Of a stretch of 6,668 bases of DNA, positions 5,769 through 6,668 are shown in pieces. The position numbers were made by a program, and so were the translations under genes. This stretch comes from JBDUDK01 sp040002995 (GTDB taxonomy: Bacteria > Actinomycetota > Acidimicrobiia > Acidimicrobiales > Ilumatobacteraceae). Each line of letters begins with the position of its first letter. Within the stretch, counting starts at the first letter, position 1. The notes beneath the pieces are model-generated. The model made no database searches, had not been told where the DNA came from, and saw only the letters and a program-made list of their open reading frames with translations. Where the stretch lies: positions 1 through 6,668 of the forward strand of contig JBDUDK010000002.1 of the NCBI GenBank assembly GCA_040002995.1, given 5' to 3'.

Positions 5769-6668
5769 TTATCGGTCCAGGTCGACGCCATCGGGCAGGG
5801 CGGTGGGGTCCCAGCCGAGATGGGCCACCGCCGTGCGGAACGCAAAGCGGTCGGTCATGCCCCCGACATAGGTGACCGCGGCGCGAACCGCGTCGGGGGA
5901 GCCGGCCGGGAGCCCGCCGTGCTCCTGCACGGCGGGGATCCGGTTGGGTCGGTCGGCAAAGAACTCGACGAGGTCCCGAAGGATCTTGATCACCGCGGCG
6001 GCCTGCGCCGTCGACGCCGGCCGCAGGTAGATGAGCTCGTAGTTGACTCGACGGAACTCGGCGAGGGCCTCGGCCAGTGGCTCGGCCATGCCGACAACTC
6101 CGTGCTCGACCACCCCCTCGGTGAGGGCGTCGATGAAGGAACCCAGCTGCTGGCCGCGGGTACGGCCACAGCGGTCGGCGACCAGCGCGGGCAGTTGCTC
6201 GGACGCGATGATGCCCGCGGCCACCGCGTCCTCCCAGTCGTGGCACACGTAGGCGATGCGATCGGCCCAGGAAACGACTTCGCCCTCGGGCGTCGTCGGC
6301 GGGGGACGGCTCCATGAGTGGTTCCGTATGCCATCGAGCGTCTCGGCGCACAGGTTCAGCGACTCGAGGACCACGTCGGCCCCCCACACAGCGTGGTCGT
6401 AGCCGCCGGGCACGTAAGGACTGAGGGCATCTTCGCTGGCGTGCCCGCCGGGACCGTGGCCGCAGTCGTGGCCGAGGGCGATGGCCTCGGTGAGATCGAC
6501 GTTGAGCCGGCAGGTCTGAGCGATCGCGGTGGCGACCTGTGCGACCTCGAGTGCGTGCGTGAGGCGCGTCCGTTGATGATCGTCGGGGAACACAAACACC
6601 TGCGTCTTGCCGGCGAGGCGCCGGAACGCGCTGGCGTGAAGGATCCGGTCACGGTCGCGTTCGAAGCA
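5769..6668 (-). CDS. dGTPase-like HD-domain phosphohydrolase (5'-truncated)
   Basis: The frame is open to the window edge and ends at TAA (complement of 5769-5771), giving 299 visible residues without the true N-terminus. A GTG at 6597-6599 is internal, because the codons before it encode the conserved lead-in DRDRILHASAFRRLAGKTQV (5-24). The HD metal site is visible as H38 (RTRLTHALEVA), H67-D68 (GHDCGHGPGGH) and D136 (SWADRIAY). GIRNHS (113-118) and the C-terminal helical part also fit the family. Family members hydrolyse dNTPs to nucleoside plus triphosphate, classically dGTP, and act in the cytoplasm in nucleotide-pool control. Specificity cannot be read here, because the usual HDxGHPPFGH and HN-type motifs are changed to HDCGHGPGGH and YDHAVWG (90-96). 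I therefore leave the symbol blank, although dgt would be the usual name. Confidence 0.88.
   Translation of the reverse strand, partial: CFERDRDRILHASAFRRLAGKTQVFVFPDDHQRTRLTHALEVAQVATAIAQTCRLNVDLTEAIALGHDCGHGPGGHASEDALSPYVPGGYDHAVWGADVVLESLNLCAETLDGIRNHSWSRPPPTTPEGEVVSWADRIAYVCHDWEDAVAAGIIASEQLPALVADRCGRTRGQQLGSFIDALTEGVVEHGVVGMAEPLAEALAEFRRVNYELIYLRPASTAQAAAVIKILRDLVEFFADRPNRIPAVQEHGGLPAGSPDAVRAAVTYVGGMTDRFAFRTAVAHLGWDPTALPDGVDLDR

Noticed and set aside
6597..6599. GTG as the start of the HD phosphohydrolase
   Set aside because: The codons before it encode the conserved DRDRILHASAFRRLAGKTQ segment of the family, so the gene continues past the window edge.
1..6668. Mobile elements, CRISPR arrays, tRNA genes or phage genes
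   Set aside because: I found no direct-repeat and spacer pattern, transposase motifs, terminal inverted repeats or tRNA-like structure. Almost all of the window is accounted for by seven coding genes.

Overview
This is a high-GC bacterial window made of ordinary, densely packed chromosomal genes. Gene order and protein signatures point to an actinobacterium. A relative of the class Acidimicrobiia is my best guess, but that rests on family resemblance and not on a marker I can verify. I see no mobile element, CRISPR array, tRNA, rRNA or phage signature.

The plus-strand block (1-4203) holds five genes. They are the 3' part of a TIGR03960-type radical SAM protein gene, a DUF2344/TIGR03936 gene joined to it by an ATGA stop/start overlap, an RNase E/G family ribonuclease gene 15 bases further on, and then rplU (ribosomal protein L21) and rpmA (L27). 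The first three look like one transcription unit. rplU has its own candidate actinobacterial-type promoter in the 45-base gap after the ribonuclease gene. That promoter would give a leaderless or nearly leaderless mRNA carrying rplU and rpmA. The block joins RNA turnover and ribosome assembly with a radical SAM/DUF2344 pair whose substrate is, to my knowledge, unestablished.

The minus-strand block (4207-6668) is read towards the first one. It starts at the right edge with a dGTPase-like HD phosphohydrolase whose N-terminus lies outside the window. After a 47-base gap comes a DUF2079 polytopic membrane protein. The two blocks meet tail to tail with only 3 bases between the stop codons of rpmA and the DUF2079 gene. 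No obgE follows rpmA, although that is its usual neighbour in many bacteria.

Nothing here looks like a wholly new system. The points most worth a second look are the radical SAM/DUF2344 pair coupled to the ribonuclease and ribosomal genes, the ribonuclease's long charged N-terminal extension with almost no C-terminal tail, the compact rplU promoter, the unusual L27 N-terminus, and the divergent motifs of the HD protein.
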